This document shows, piece by piece, positions 23,001 through 35,017 of a DNA stretch of 64,000 bases; position 1 is the stretch's first letter; every line of letters begins with the position of its first letter. The translations under genes were made by a program, and so were the position numbers. The notes beneath the pieces were generated by a model. The model was not told the DNA's origin. It did no database searches and saw only the letters and a list, made by a program, of their open reading frames with translations. Where the stretch lies: contig JAMXDE010000020.1 of NCBI GenBank assembly GCA_026770025.1, positions 310,001 through 374,000 of the forward strand. Direction: 5' to 3'. This DNA comes from Craspedostauros australis. Taxonomy: Eukaryota; Bacillariophyta; Bacillariophyceae; Mastogloiales; Achnanthaceae.

Positions 23001-24448
23001 TTGTTTGATGAGACGGCTGAGTTCGGACTGTTGATACTCTGCGAGTGCAAGCAGATGGTGCTGCGAGTGTGTCTGATACAGGCGATGGTGAGGGACGAAG
23101 AGTCGGGTTGCGATAGCTCGGACTTCCAGTGCCGACCGCGATGTTCACGGCGATGTTTCGCCATCTCCATTGTCGGCACACGAGCATCGCGTTTCGCGTG
23201 ACAAACACGCCAGCCATCGCCATCATTTTCTTGGCTTGGATTTCTCCCACCAAAGACATTCCAAGACTCACGAGCTCCATAACGAGGTCTATCGCTGGTC
23301 TTCGCAAGAGTTTAAAACTGGTTGACTCACTGGACTGAATCACCGAATCAGAAGGAATACAACCGTTCCCGCGTGTGTTTGCTTGTGGGCGGAATGCGGC
23401 ATGCTTGCGGCTCTGCCTTTTTTGGTTCGGATCTGCGGTTCGCGTGGAGCAGTCTGTCGTGTGACACATCACGCCCCAAACAGCCTCGTCGTGGTCGTGG
23501 CTGTGGTGGACGCGGTAGCGAAAAACAAAGAGAGAGGACACAGAGAGAGGAAACAAAGACTTCTTGCTGTGTGTCGCGTGGCATCAGAGTCCTCTGCACC
23601 GTTTCTCACCACGAACAGTGGAAGCCACAGCAATACACCACCGCAACAGCCATCATCATCATCATCATCATCATCATCGTCGCCGTCGTTGCTAACAAGC
23701 TCTCAACCCTGTGCTGAAGAATCGCAACAACTCACATTGTGGAGTCCTGCACGAAGTCAGATTCAGTTGCTGGATTGTGTAAGTGCATCAATTGGGAGGC
23801 ACAATGCCTGCGGATGAGTTGGGAAGCTACCGCAGCAAACGGAGGCAGAGGCGGGACTTGCGGCCATGCCAGCAGGATGCCAGGCTGTGCCTGGAAATTG
23901 AACCGATTGAATTCTGCTTCCGGCTGAGTCAATGACCATGATGGGCCACATGCGCCGTCGAGACAGAACGCACTGAGCGCTGGACCATGACGAGATGCGA
24001 GACGACTTGCCTCAATGTCGCGGCGTGCGCAACTGGACCAGAGTATTGCGGCTGCCACCACCGCGGTCACCGCAACTCTGCAGGATCTTCCTGCGTGAAA
24101 AGCGCCTGTTGAGTAATTCTTGTCCTTTGCATCAATGACTCATGCAAATGCATGGAAGTTGAAAATCGCCATCTCTCCTCGCACTCATCATCTCGTTCCT
24201 TCGTACGACTACTCTCCTCGACTCTCCTCGACTCCACTCCACTCTCGTCTGAATGCTACCCACGCTTGCAACTGTGTCTCACACTACGGATACCAATACT
24301 CCGCTTCCATCCTTCGTGGGTATGCAACCTCACCGTCGATGACACTATTGGTACCAACGCTCTGACAACAATCACTGCCATCACTACCATCACTACCATC
24401 ACTACCATCACTACCACTACCACTACCACTACCACTACCGTTTCCACA
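23001..24448. other. divergent promoter region
   Basis: About 1.45 kb between the AKTIP-like gene (-) and the PH-like gene (+). It contains a CAT trinucleotide run at about 23650-23681. A 112-codon minus-strand frame at 23732-24070 lacks an ATG and was not accepted. No RNA gene recognised. Confidence 0.4.
24372..24440. repeat. CACTACCAT / CACTAC microsatellite in a 5' UTR
   Basis: About four units of CACTACCAT, then several CACTAC/ACCACT units, ending nine bases before the chosen ATG at 24449, hence probably in the 5' UTR. Confidence 0.8.
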
Positions 24449-27081
24449 ATGCAATCATTACGGCAAACGACAATGACACCAATGGTCACAACAGCAAAAC
24501 AGACCACGAGGATGACGTCCGCTGGCCAAAGAAACACGGAGATATGGTCCACACGGCTGCAGAGGGAGCTGCTGGCTCTCACTTCTGACAACGCCCCGGA
24601 GGACACCAAGGAAGCTGTGCAGACTGTGTTGCCACCATTCATTACTGTCAAAGAGCACGTGTTGAATATTGAGGGCGGCGTGTGTTTGGTTTCGTTTCTC
24701 GTCGACTTGCCACCGGCAAAGTCATCATCGAAAGCAAAAGGAGAGGATGACGAGAGCAAGGATGCTGCTGCTGCGGCTGGAGACGACAAGCAAGAGGCAA
24801 AGGCAGACTCTGGCGCAGACATCATCATCGTGCAGTTAGATGCGTCGTTGCAAAAGAAGGAGGACGGAACCATAGATTCCATCGCCATCGCGTATCCGTT
24901 CCTCAAGCCAGTCGCAGTGCTCAAGTCAGGAGCCAGCGCTCTGTCCGAATCGTCGACCATCAAGAACGGTGACCTGTTGGACATTGAGATGGACTGGACT
25001 CCCAGTCTGCACTTGACGGACGCCATTTTAAACATCGGCTTGAAGATCAAGGAGTGCATCCTTCAGGGCGAGCCATTCCACGCGGCTGAAAGCAAGGGAA
25101 AGCAGGCCTCCGTCGATGACATGATGAACAAGGCCAAGAAGTTCGGCTCCTCGCTCGCGGGTGGTCTTCGTGGACTCACCGGAAAGTCCAGCTCCGGCAA
25201 GGGCGACTCCAAAAAGTCCAAGAAGGGACTCCGGCTGGGCAAAAAGAAAAAGAAGGAAGACAAGCAGCAGGCAGGCAAAGACAAGGAGAAGAATAAGGAC
25301 GATGGCAAGGAGAAGGAAAAGGAGAAGAAATCCGTCCCAGGCGAGATCCGCATCGGAGACGAGATCAACATGCTTGAGGCACCGTGGGTGGATTGTCAGG
25401 GAGTTTATTCTTGCAAGGCCATTCGACGCCCGGCCTTCGTGGAGGATGCCATGGCAGTCGCGGCTCAGACCACAGAGGGAGAACAGGTGAGCATCGTCAA
25501 CGCTAACAGCAACGCCGCCGCGAGCAGCAGCAGACCTACCGTGTTCGATGAGGACCATGGTGATGTCCCCGACACGTTCAAGGACTACATGCAGGTGCAG
25601 GCAGGATCCATCGGCCAGGTGTGTGTCCTTGTCATCGCATTGTGTCTTCCTCCTGTGCAACATACCGCGTCGTCTTGCCATACCATGTCATGTCACGCCG
25701 CAATACAACGTCTGGCTCAGCTCAGCTCTGCGTGGAGTGGAGTGGAGTGGTACCGAATCAATTCGCATGATCTTCGAAGCTGTCGGTGCATTCCTTCCTT
25801 GTTTACGTGTGCGTCGCATTGGCATCTGTTCTACATGACAGCTTCGCAAATGGGCCATGGTGTCTCATTTGCGGGGCTTGATGCGGTGCACAAAAGTGGG
25901 CAGCGGAATATACGCAGTGGAACTGAATGATGCACATTCACATACGCCATGCATGTCCAATTTGCCACACTTCTCGGTGCGAATCTCTTTGCAACTCTCA
26001 ATTGAACAAGCATTCGATCTAACCATTGCATTTCAAATATTCTTTGCCTCTCTCTTACCATATTCTCGGTTTGGTCTGGTCTGGTCTCATCTACGACACC
26101 CGTACCGTTGGATTGGAACACTGCACGACCGTATCATACGAGCAGGTTGCCAATGCTGGCCTTGCCGGCGCAGGAGCCATGTTCCGAACCTTCACGCAAT
26201 CTGCGCGCAGCGTCTTGGAGGAGTCTTTCCTGATGATCACCGAAACCCACATCATCGAGATGCGCTCGAACAAACTGAACCTGAGCACGGGAACAGTCAC
26301 TTTCGCGATCCCAATCGAGATGCTGGCCAAGCTGAAGTTCAGACGACAAGAATCTATCTCGCTCTTCTTCAAACCAGCCCCCGATGACCCTCTGATCTAC
26401 ATGTGCCCAGACAGTGCCGATGCCGTTCACCAGATCCAATCAGTCCTCAAGCGACACGGCGTGAAGGGCAAGCACACGAACGCAGCAACCCACAGAGCCA
26501 TCAACCAGGCCTTGCATTTGGTGCAAGAAATCCAAACCAAGGAGCTTGCCCTGAAGCACGACCCATCCGTGGAGCGCGTCAACGAGATCATGGATCTGTA
26601 TCGACAGGCCGCCGAACGATTCGAGGTTGCTGGTGATGTCAGACACGAGGAAGTTGTGACCCACATGAGGAAGTTCCTGGCCCTCCCGCTCACCGTCAGC
26701 ATCCTGGATGGAAGCTACAAGAAGCCCGATGCTTACGAGCAAGTCGGAAACGAAGGAGAGGGCGTCGTGCTGGAGCGCAACGAAAGCGCCATGGAGGAAG
26801 AGGACGCACCAGCCGCGCCTGAGAAGGCCCGAGCGAACACCGATGACCGAGTCTTCGAAAACAACATGGATGACATCCTGAAGGAGGCCGAACAGGATTT
26901 CGCCAACATGAAGATGGAGGATGATCCAGAGCTCGATGCCATGCTGGAGACTTCCGGAATCAACATCAATGCTGAAGAGGAGGACGATGACCTCGGTCTT
27001 GGCGCTGATGATGCCATCGCTGACTTCGAGAACATGCTGAAGGAGGCAGATGACGAACTCGCACAGCTCATGGCATCGTAA
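24449..27081 (+). CDS. conserved-looking protein with PH-like domain, unknown function
   Basis: Two exons, 24449-25618 and 26146-27081 (donor GTGTGT, acceptor GAGCAG), give 701 residues. Residues 1-300 are globular with acidic insertions (GEDDESKDAAAAAGDD). A strongly basic Lys/Gly linker with GKKKKKEDKQ, KDKEKNKDDGKEKEKEKK follows. Exon 2 begins near a segment with PH-like strand pattern and terminal helix: SFLMITETHIIEMRSNKL, FAIPIEMLAKLKFRRQE, SISLFFK...YMCPDSADAVHQIQSVLKRH. A helical region and an acidic C-terminus (EEEDDDLGLGADD) end the protein. The mix suggests a membrane-phosphoinositide or trafficking adaptor, but I do not recognise the family. Start at 24449 rather than 24512 is a choice. 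Confidence 0.7.
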
Positions 27082-28008
27082 TGTTCTGACTCTGGCTCTC
27101 GCTGTCCTGCAAACGCACCCAAGACAACAAACTCAATCACAAACACAAACACAAAACAGTAGTACATTGGTTTCGCCGTGGAACGTTTCAGGAACTTGTG
27201 CCTGTAGGATACGCAAAGCTACGAGTATGTTGCACAAAGTTGCTACTATACGTACGAGGTGCAAATCGTAGTTGATGCACCAACGATAACACTAGTTGTG
27301 GAGTTTTGGCCCCTTGTTGCCACTGGTTTGCTTGCTTTTGGGAGAAATGGCGATTGGATATTTAAAGCTATTTCGTGTTTGCTCTCGCTGATCCGTCTTC
27401 TACGTCACAGGGAACGGATTCCACGTCATGAAAAACGAGTCACAACAGAGGAAGAGACATCGTGTGACTCTTCCTCCAAAAGACAACGTGATGACTGCGC
27501 GCGGCAACAACAGAATGTGCCATGCCAGGACAGCCAACAACACTCCACGTTGACCAGTCTCACAATGGAAACCAGCAACATCCAATCGTCTCGGAATACG
27601 ACGAAGCGCATTGGCGATCTGTACGACGCAGACGACAGTGCTTCGCCAATCACCACGACATCGTCTTCACCTTGGCTGCCAATCCTGTGAATGATGCATG
27701 CACAGCTCAGCCAATCCACATTCTTGCCACTGTTGCTGTTTCCATTTTTCTTCTCCAATAACATGCGGTGCGCACATGATCAACGTGGTACGGTATGCAT
27801 CCTGCGCAACCGTGCAGCACGATCCTCCTGCAAGAACGCCAAGGCGCAAGGGACGACATCAACACAACCAAAAGTACCGATCCAGCCACGAGTGTGAAGG
27901 AGCCTCGAAGCAAATACGAGCAATAGTAAACCGCTCGTCCAAATTCGAGAGGAAAGAAACAGCATTCCAGCAAACCACAACCAAGCAAAGATCACGTGGA
28001 AACCGAAG
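27082..28008. other. left margin of the repeat island
   Basis: Non-coding region holding one TACGAGTA 8-mer (27220) and the left copy of the 53-bp inverted repeat. An open frame at 27259-27690 has no protein-like features. Confidence 0.5.
27251..27303 (+). repeat. 53-bp inverted repeat, left copy
   Basis: Identical over 53 bases to the reverse complement of 43648-43700, and unrelated immediately outside on both sides. Bases 27283-27300 are also identical to 320-337 in the piggyBac-like end. Confidence 0.9.
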
Positions 28009-30736
28009 ATGCTCAACTTCAAGGCAGCGACCATCACGGCGATCTTGCTCGCCGAATGCAAGACAATCGATGCCATCCTTTGCGGCCATAGATTGGTTGA
28101 CCCAACCGACGAACTTCATGTTGCAATGCAGGCAACCAGACTGCTGAAGGGCGACGGCGGTTTCATCCCAAAGAACTTCAAGGGTAACAAACAGACGGGA
28201 GCACCGTCCAACAATCCGAGCAGCAATCCCAGTGTGGCACCAACCAGTTCGCCTACCAGCTCTCCTACATTGGCATCAACTGCATTGGCCGGAATAATGA
28301 CAACAACACCGACTTCTACACCAACCTTGCCACCAACTGGGGCACCAACTTCAAGGTCAACTGGGCGGCCAGTTGCCTCGGCGACCAGCAATCCAACCTT
28401 GAGGCCTACCTCATCACCGACCGACCAGCCAACAGGCAGAGCAACCAGCATGCCGATGCGAGATCCAACTTCCATGCCAACATCGGGGCCTACATCTGCA
28501 CCAACGACCATCTCGTTTGCATTTGATTCCAGCATCTCCGTGGCCTGCAAGCCAGATGTTGCGCCGCCATGCTTTCCGCCAGAGGTATCCGAGCCGAAGA
28601 CCATCATCTGCAATCCATCCAAGACATCGTGCCGCGAGGTTGTCAATGCTGTTCGAAGCACACCAGGATTGCAGAATTACTTCGCATGCGCTGGCCTCTT
28701 GACCAAGGGGGATGCGCACAAGCTATTCAACCGATATGCATCCAACCCCTTGCTAGCTGAGGAGCTGACGCTATTGTCCGCCGCCGGCACCACTCTGCTC
28801 ACAGCTCTCGGTGGCGAGGACATCTACTACGCGTGCCAGGACGCCGGGGCTCCATGCTATGCAGAGGAGTATCACTGTACCAGCGCCGACGGTTACAGTT
28901 TCATGACCATTGCCACCACTGCCTGCATTGGGTCTGGATCTTGCGACAGGATGGGACTAAACCCATTGGTCCTGGATTCATCCTGTACCAGCAAAGGGGC
29001 ATGCGCCGGCATGAACTCTCTTTATGTTTCCGATTGCTATGGTCCTCACCCAACGTACGGTGTCACCTTCATTGGTCAACTGGCCTGCACTGATTATCTT
29101 TCCTGCACCGTCGCTGATGAATATTCCTACGGAGACGTCATCATACAAAGTGGCGCCTGCGTTGGACCCTACGCCTGTGCGGGCGATGGCTACCACGTTG
29201 AACAGTACAGGCCCAGCCGTTCCCAGAGCCACGTCAGAATTGGGTTCAATGCATGCCTTGGTGAGTTTGCATGCACCGGAGCACATGCGAGCTTTTACTA
29301 CGACTGCACATGCACACCGTCACCGTCAGCTGGGAAGATTCAGGGCAGCTTGATCATCAGCGACAATGCCTGCGCCGCAGCCTACGCTTGCGCAGGATTG
29401 GGATTCGGTGACTCGATGACGACTGACATCATTGTGCCAGAATATGGATGTGACAGCAGCGGCGCGTGCTACGAATGCATGACAAATACCAACTGCAACA
29501 GCGACGAAGTCTTCATTATCTACGATGCTGCCGTCGCCTGCCCCAAAGACGTGGATGGTTATGTAAGGGGCGAAAGGGTCGATCAATTCTGCATCAACAA
29601 AGACCAACGCCCAACAGATTGCCCAACTTTCGCCCCCTTCTCCGCTGACAAGCGATACCCCAATGATGATTCCGACAGAGCAGCCATCCGATCTGTCAAC
29701 TTCTGTCCCAACAAGCCCCCCGACCATCAACAAGACCACCCTGCAGACCCTTTGCTTGAATGAGGCTGGGGAGGTTGCTGCGGGCTTCACCTCCAGACCA
29801 GTCGTCCTCTGCGATGATGATGTGGGCACATGCGCACAATTCGTCAACGACAACGAGTCTCTCCCAACGAACAAGGACAGGTTCGTGAAAAGCATCTTCG
29901 GATGCGATGACGACCAAGGCAGCCGGACGTCGCAGGGACAGGTGCAGGTGCGATTCCATCGCATCAAGAATGACCCCCAAGCAATCGCAGCCATCCTCAC
30001 TGCTCTCGAAGGCGATGGCATCCTTCTCACTGCGAACGCCGCAAGCCTATCCACGAGATGCGGTGCTGTGGGCGGGGCCTGCCGCCAAGGAACTCTTGGT
30101 TGCACTCTCGGGAGCGACATCATCACCATCACCCCGGACTCATGTGCAAGCGATAGTTCCTGCGAAGGGGTTTCAAAGGATGCCTTCATCCTTGGCAGCT
30201 GTCTCGGACTAAATTCCTGCAAGAATCTTGGATCTTTTTCCAGCCCTCCCGCCGCCACGGCCGCCATTGGCTACCACATCATTGGGCCAGCCGCATGCAC
30301 CAGCACAAACAGCTGCGAGAACCTTGGGCAGAACACCTATGGTAACATCCGGACCCAACACGCAGGATGAAATGGCGGGGACGGCTGCAAAGGCCTTGGA
30401 ATTCGCGCCGCCCAGTCTCCCGGTATCGCCACACCTACGCTTGCCAACATCAGCGTGGGGATGAACACTTGTCAGGGACAAAGTGCTTGTCAGAATGTTC
30501 ACGCTGGCATCACCATCGACAGTGGCGCATGCTTGCCACGAGACAGCTGCAACGGTGTTGCAAACTCCAACTCGGCGGTTGATGATCTGGTCATCGCGGC
30601 GAACACCTGCGCGGCTCCAAGCAACTGTCAGGACTGCATGGCAACAGACATATGCAGCGGCTCTCCTGGCCGGACCTACACCATCGAAAGCCCATCCAAC
30701 GACTGCCCTGGACAAAATAACGATGCATGCTCTTGA
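28009..30736 (+). pseudogene. broken Pro-Thr repeat / Cys-rich surface protein with two tandem modules
   Basis: The frame from ATG 28009 encodes a hydrophobic N-terminus, then a PTSSPTSSPT-type linker (about residues 65-175), then a Cys-rich module with CACAG/ACIGSGSC/GACAGMN-type short repeats, as in many diatom secreted proteins. At the CCCCC run 29633-29637 the frame must shift by one: reading one C fewer continues the Pro-Thr linker (TPMMIPTEQPSDL, SVPTSPPT) into a second, diverged copy of the module (up to TNSCENLGQNTYG). That frame then meets a TGA at 30368-30370 and stays open beyond it with more Cys repeats (MNTCQGQSACQNV) to 30736. One shift plus one stop suggest a pseudogene. Assembly error at the C run, or a functional short form ending at 29763, are alternatives. 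Confidence 0.7.
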
Positions 30737-31079
30737 AAAATGAAATGGCAGACCCCACTCTCAGGGTGCGAACAGGAGTGGGAGTTCGAACATCACGACA
30801 TGTCCACATGTACGCGCATGATCAGACGGTCGCATCTTCCGCAGCGGCAAGACAGCACAGATGCAGTCCATGTTCAGAACGAATGGCTCAACTCAACTCC
30901 ATCGTTCCATATGGCACGATGATCGAAGAATAAAATACATGTTACAATACAGTCATGGAACAATCGTTTGCATCCTGTGCTGCGCTGCGCCTTGCCAGTT
31001 GTGCATTCTTGTACTTCCATGTGCTAGTATAGCATGATATGGTACCTTTGCCCATGACTTCAAGGGAGCATATCCGAAG
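30737..31079. other. spacer
   Basis: 343 bases between two gene remnants; nothing recognised. Confidence 0.45.
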
Positions 31080-31481
31080 ATGAACCACACAACTTTACTG
31101 CAGTCTCAACCACTCTGTCCAGAAGTCCATACGAAGGCACTTGCGTTCTCGTCGTACAGCTCGTCGAGTATTCTAAACTTGTCTTGTTCGAGGCCAGCTC
31201 ATCGAGGAAACGTTATGTGCGAACTACAACGAAGACTCGGTGATGCCATACTTGGCTGCCTGGAACGTCTGTGTCTGCAGAAGGGGGCGTCCTGTGTCTT
31301 CGTTCTCAGCGCGCAGACGACGGAATGGTTCATCGAATGCGGATTCGACGAGGTCGAGGTCAGCTGGCTGTCACCCAGCCATCACAGCGCGTACGATACC
31401 AAGCGCAACAACTTGATTTGCATGAAGAAGATCATCAACGTTCGTCATCTGGGTGGCTCCGAACTGTGGTGGAATAGATAG
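31080..31481 (+). pseudogene. remnant of N-acetylglutamate synthase (GNAT domain C-terminal part)
   Basis: From about residue 45 the 133-codon frame reads like the last 85 residues of the acetyltransferase domain of bacterial/plant-type N-acetylglutamate synthase, first enzyme of arginine synthesis: RLGDAILGCLERLCLQKGA, then CVFVLSAQTTEWFIECGFDEVEV and a C-terminal RNNLICMKKI. The amino-acid kinase domain and the first half of the GNAT fold, including most of the acetyl-CoA site, are absent. The 44 residues before the match look like translated non-coding DNA. It is therefore probably a truncated copy stranded in the repeat island. An unrecognised upstream exon is the alternative, but 30737-31079 shows none. 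Confidence 0.55.
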
Positions 31482-32242
31482 ATTTCACAAGAAAGGTACA
31501 GCAGGTGCAATGGGCACAATGCATAGTCATATGTAATGTATTATAGGAGCTGCACTAGCACATCACAGCATAGCATAGTAAAGCATACGAGCATTGCGTG
31601 GTGTGTATTCGTTGCGCTCTGCTCCACTCTCCTCTGCTCCACCAATACATGACGATCGTGCTAGTGGCAGTGCCGTCGGCAGGGCACGAGCAGAGATGAA
31701 TGATCAGAGGATGCATCGTTGGTGCTCCAGTGACGAGTACAGACGCGTGGACTTGATGGCAGTAAAGATCGTGAGGGTTGCACATGTGTGATGAAAAGGA
31801 AGTGGAGTACAAGCATGGTACAGTGTGGTACAGATGTACGAGTGCGGTACCAACAAAGAGGAGCCTTTGCCATTCGATGGGTTTGTGCAACACACACCGA
31901 TTGTGCTGGCGATCGACGCAGTTGAGGCCTTGGAGCGTTTTTTGTGTGTGGTTCGGCTGGAATTTTTCCGACCAGAGCGGCACGACACAACGCGATGGCT
32001 CCACGACGCACACCATTCACGACACAAAAAAACGGCCCGCGTCACACAATTCACACCACTCGTCACAAAACACAAAACACACACCACACACCACACACCA
32101 CACACCACACACCACACACCACACACCACACACCACACACCACACATCACAATCCTCCATGCCATCAAGCAGACGATGCGCACACAGGCACTCCAATCAC
32201 AGGTGTGTCTAAAACATATAATACTACTACTTCGATTTGCAG
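31482..32242. other. spacer with satellite DNA, left flank of the Tc1/mariner-type element
   Basis: No gene. It should contain the terminal repeat next to the 3' end of the transposase, but no partner to a right-hand repeat could be identified by eye. Confidence 0.4.
32078..32147. repeat. (CCACACA)n heptamer satellite
   Basis: About ten near-perfect copies of the 7-base unit CCACACA, flanked by degenerate CACAAAACAC units. No coding role. Confidence 0.9.
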
Positions 32243-34389
32243 CTACACCTCTGCTGTGTTGGTATCCTCCTCTGCTTTGCTGTGATGCTCGGCCTTGCCA
32301 GCCAGGCAGGCCACTTCGAATGTATTCATGGTGGGTGCTGCTTTGGCCTTGCTGTTGTTGTTGTTGCGAGGCTCAATGACCTTGGCTTTGCTCTTCCTGG
32401 GCGTCTTCTTTTTCTCCTTGTCTTTCTTCTGTTGTTCAGTCTCCTTGTCACATTTGATGGTCTCAATGATTTGCTTGTCCAGCAACGGAATGAGGCTGCT
32501 GGTTGTTGGCAAGTTCGTTTTCAGGCACTGCAGTCCACTGACAGCCATCACCTTGAGGGCATCATTGTACATACCTTGGATGTCGGGCTTGGCGAATTTG
32601 AAGCCAGCTGATTTGCCTTTGTTGCCTGTTGCAGCTGGTTTCTTGGTGGTTGCGTTGGTTGCCTCATCCTCCTCCAACGCGAAGTCCGTGTGAGACACGG
32701 TAACGCCGATCTTGTTGCCGATCTCGTCGAATTCAGTGAACGTTTGTTTCCGCACGTTCATGCTCAGTCCCTTGTTCTCCGTCACAAATTTGTCACCTCC
32801 TTTCGCAGTACAAATTGCGTAGGCGATCTGATGGTGGCGAACATACGCACGCGCCACCTTGTCCAACCCAAATTGCTCCCAACAGGTTTCGCAAGCATTC
32901 CACAATGCCTCAGTGGTAAGCAATCGGCTTCCATGGTGCTCACCTTGATATGCTGACACGTGTTTCGACATCGCTGGGAATATCGCATCGTCTTTCACAT
33001 TCGTGATGGGAGAATTTGGTGGTTGCAGTCGTAAGTGCCATCCGCGACTGTCGAACTCCTTGTTGATGAATCTGAGTAGTTCTGTGTCTCTGTGTGGCCC
33101 CGCGCCATCCATCTGGTACCGAATCACCACGCTCTTGCCCGTTTCGGCCTTGATTTTGCTGGCGAGAGAATCCAGTGCGGGGATTTCTTTTTCGCGGAAG
33201 AATTTCTTGAGGCTGTATTTTGGCTTGGGCTTATCAGGAGGACCAACTGATTCCTTGCTGCCTGTGATCTCCAGTGCTTGGAAGTACAGTTCACCCTTCT
33301 TGCGAGAGATTTTGTTTTTATCATGAATGTACCTGTACTCCGTTGGCGAGACCCAAGTTCGCTTGTACGTAGTCTTCTGCGCTGGGACCATGCGCCCAAC
33401 ACGCTCGAAGTTCACCCGATACGCCTTTCCTCCTTGCTCAAAGCAGTTATCTGTTGGGGCAAATGCTGTTGATGCAATTGCCATGGTCTTATCAATGTGG
33501 CACTTGTGGTGCACAGCATGGTCAACAGGCTTAACTCCCATCTGGGGCACATGTTTGAGATGCTTGCGAGTGACAATGGAGTAGAACCACTTTTCGTCCA
33601 TGTGGACAAGGACAACCTGCACTTTCTTGAAGAGCTTAGCCGATTCCCAGAACACACAGAAGTCCTTAGCCCAGATGTCGCGCTTTGCTGTAGTGGTGCC
33701 ATTGATCATAGGGAGTATTCTTGTAGAATGGTACTCGCTGCCTTCCAATCCCATGACGAAGTTGCAAATACTCTTCGGACCAACGATTTGCGGGTTTCCG
33801 CTGCCTGCCAGTTTCCAAGCAATTCCGTCCCACGAGGTTGCGCCATTGCACTGTCGCAACACATCCTGGAGCTCAAATTGCAGCAAGGGACCACGCTCCA
33901 ACCACAAATCAGCCAGTGCTTTTGCGGATGCCAGCTCTTGAGGCGAAGCAGAGGCATAGGCAGAAGCGATTTCGTCATTCTCGAACTGTTGGCCTGGATG
34001 TTTAAGACGTAGTTGTTTCGCAAAGGCTGCACGCTGTGTGAAATGCTGTCGTTGTTTGATGGGGCAGGTGAAGATGCTGCTGCCTGCGTCACTTCGCTTC
34101 TTGCATTCGAGCGTCTCCGTTTGGAATGTCACAATGTTGCGTCTCACTGTGGTGCGATTGATACCCCATGCATGGGCGATCAACTCTGCATGTGCTGGAA
34201 TCCCACCCAAATTGAAATAGAGAACAGTGTAGTTCCGATTGTCTTCTTTGTCAAGGCGTTTGCGAGGAATACCAGGCTTAGCAATACTACACCCTCCATC
34301 CTTTCGCAACCATCCTTTTGTTTTCGCGCCTCTCTTCATCTGCTTCGTGAGCTGGGCGATTGCTGTTGCTTTCTGACGCCGCGAGACCT
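32243..34389 (-). pseudogene. Tc1/mariner-type transposase, 3' (catalytic) part, split by copia insertion
   Basis: About 715 codons on the minus strand. Visible domains: a helix-turn-helix near the 5' side (PAHAELIAHAWGINRTTVRRN), then the DDE/D catalytic core with HMDEKWFYS (first Asp), YQMDGAGPHRD (second Asp) and QPPNSPITNVKDD (third Asp; 38 or 39 residues after the second, depending on which Asp is used). These three blocks are characteristic of IS630/Tc1/mariner elements, closest in look to plant-type DD39D mariners. The tail is Lys-rich. The frame runs uninterrupted through 34389, where a copia element begins; the 5' continuation is at 41571-42111. An internal ATG at 34337-34339 could still start a shorter product. 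Confidence 0.85.
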
Positions 34390-34394
34390 CGAGA
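34390..34394. repeat. target site duplication of copia element, left copy (CGAGA)
   Basis: CGAGA immediately precedes the left LTR and recurs at 41571-41575 directly after the right LTR. Five bases is the normal copia target duplication. Confidence 0.93.
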
Positions 34395-35017
34395 TATTAG
34401 CGCACGCTAAATCTCTAACAATAGCGACACCCGTCGACCAATCAGAAATCTTCACTTTTCTTACCTTTTCCGTTCCGAACGGAAATTTTGGTCGAAAATC
34501 CGTTGTGTCAGATTTGTGTCGCATTTCGCGTCGCAAGAATCGTTTTCCCTCAATCACAGATCCAAAAATGTCGTGGAAATTGATTTCTTGCCAAGATGAG
34601 CCAATCTGCCCAATCAGGACAGACTTGGATCTTGGGTGTGACACGTGCGAATCTTGCCCTGACCTTCTCAAGTGAATACGATCAATCGTGTGATCGTACT
34701 ACTAGCAACATCGTGAGAAGACGTAATTCACAACACGGGCTATCGCGGTGTTTTGTTCATTGACTTTTGCACCTCATCTTCACGCAGTAACACGCACATT
34801 TGCCGTGTTGTCTCCGTGTTAATTTCACTTGCAATTTGCATGAGACCTGTCATGTCTCTCTCATGCTCACAGTTCTCAAGAAACCATCTTGTGAGCTCGC
34901 CCGCATTCATACTACCATACGAATAATACTCAATAACAAACACTCATCCTCACCCCAACAACGATCTGATCACTCTACGTTTCGGTGCGGAATCCCATCC
35001 TTGATTTCGTTCTAACA
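34395..35017 (+). repeat. copia 5' LTR
   Basis: 623 bp, differing from the 3' LTR at a single base by eye (C at 34983 against T at 41536, a CpG to TpG change). It should carry the promoter for the genomic RNA; a clear TATA box was not identified. Confidence 0.95.

Noticed and set aside
23732-24070. 112-codon minus-strand frame as a small gene
   Set aside because: It starts only at GTG, has no in-frame ATG near its beginning and shows no motif or splice context.
27259-27690. 143-codon frame starting in the 53-bp repeat
   Set aside because: The shared peptide at the two ends of the island is just the translated repeat; the remainder has no protein character.
34740-34943. 67-codon minus frame repeated at 41293-41496
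   Set aside because: It lies in the LTRs and is duplicated only because the LTRs are; no independent gene evidence.
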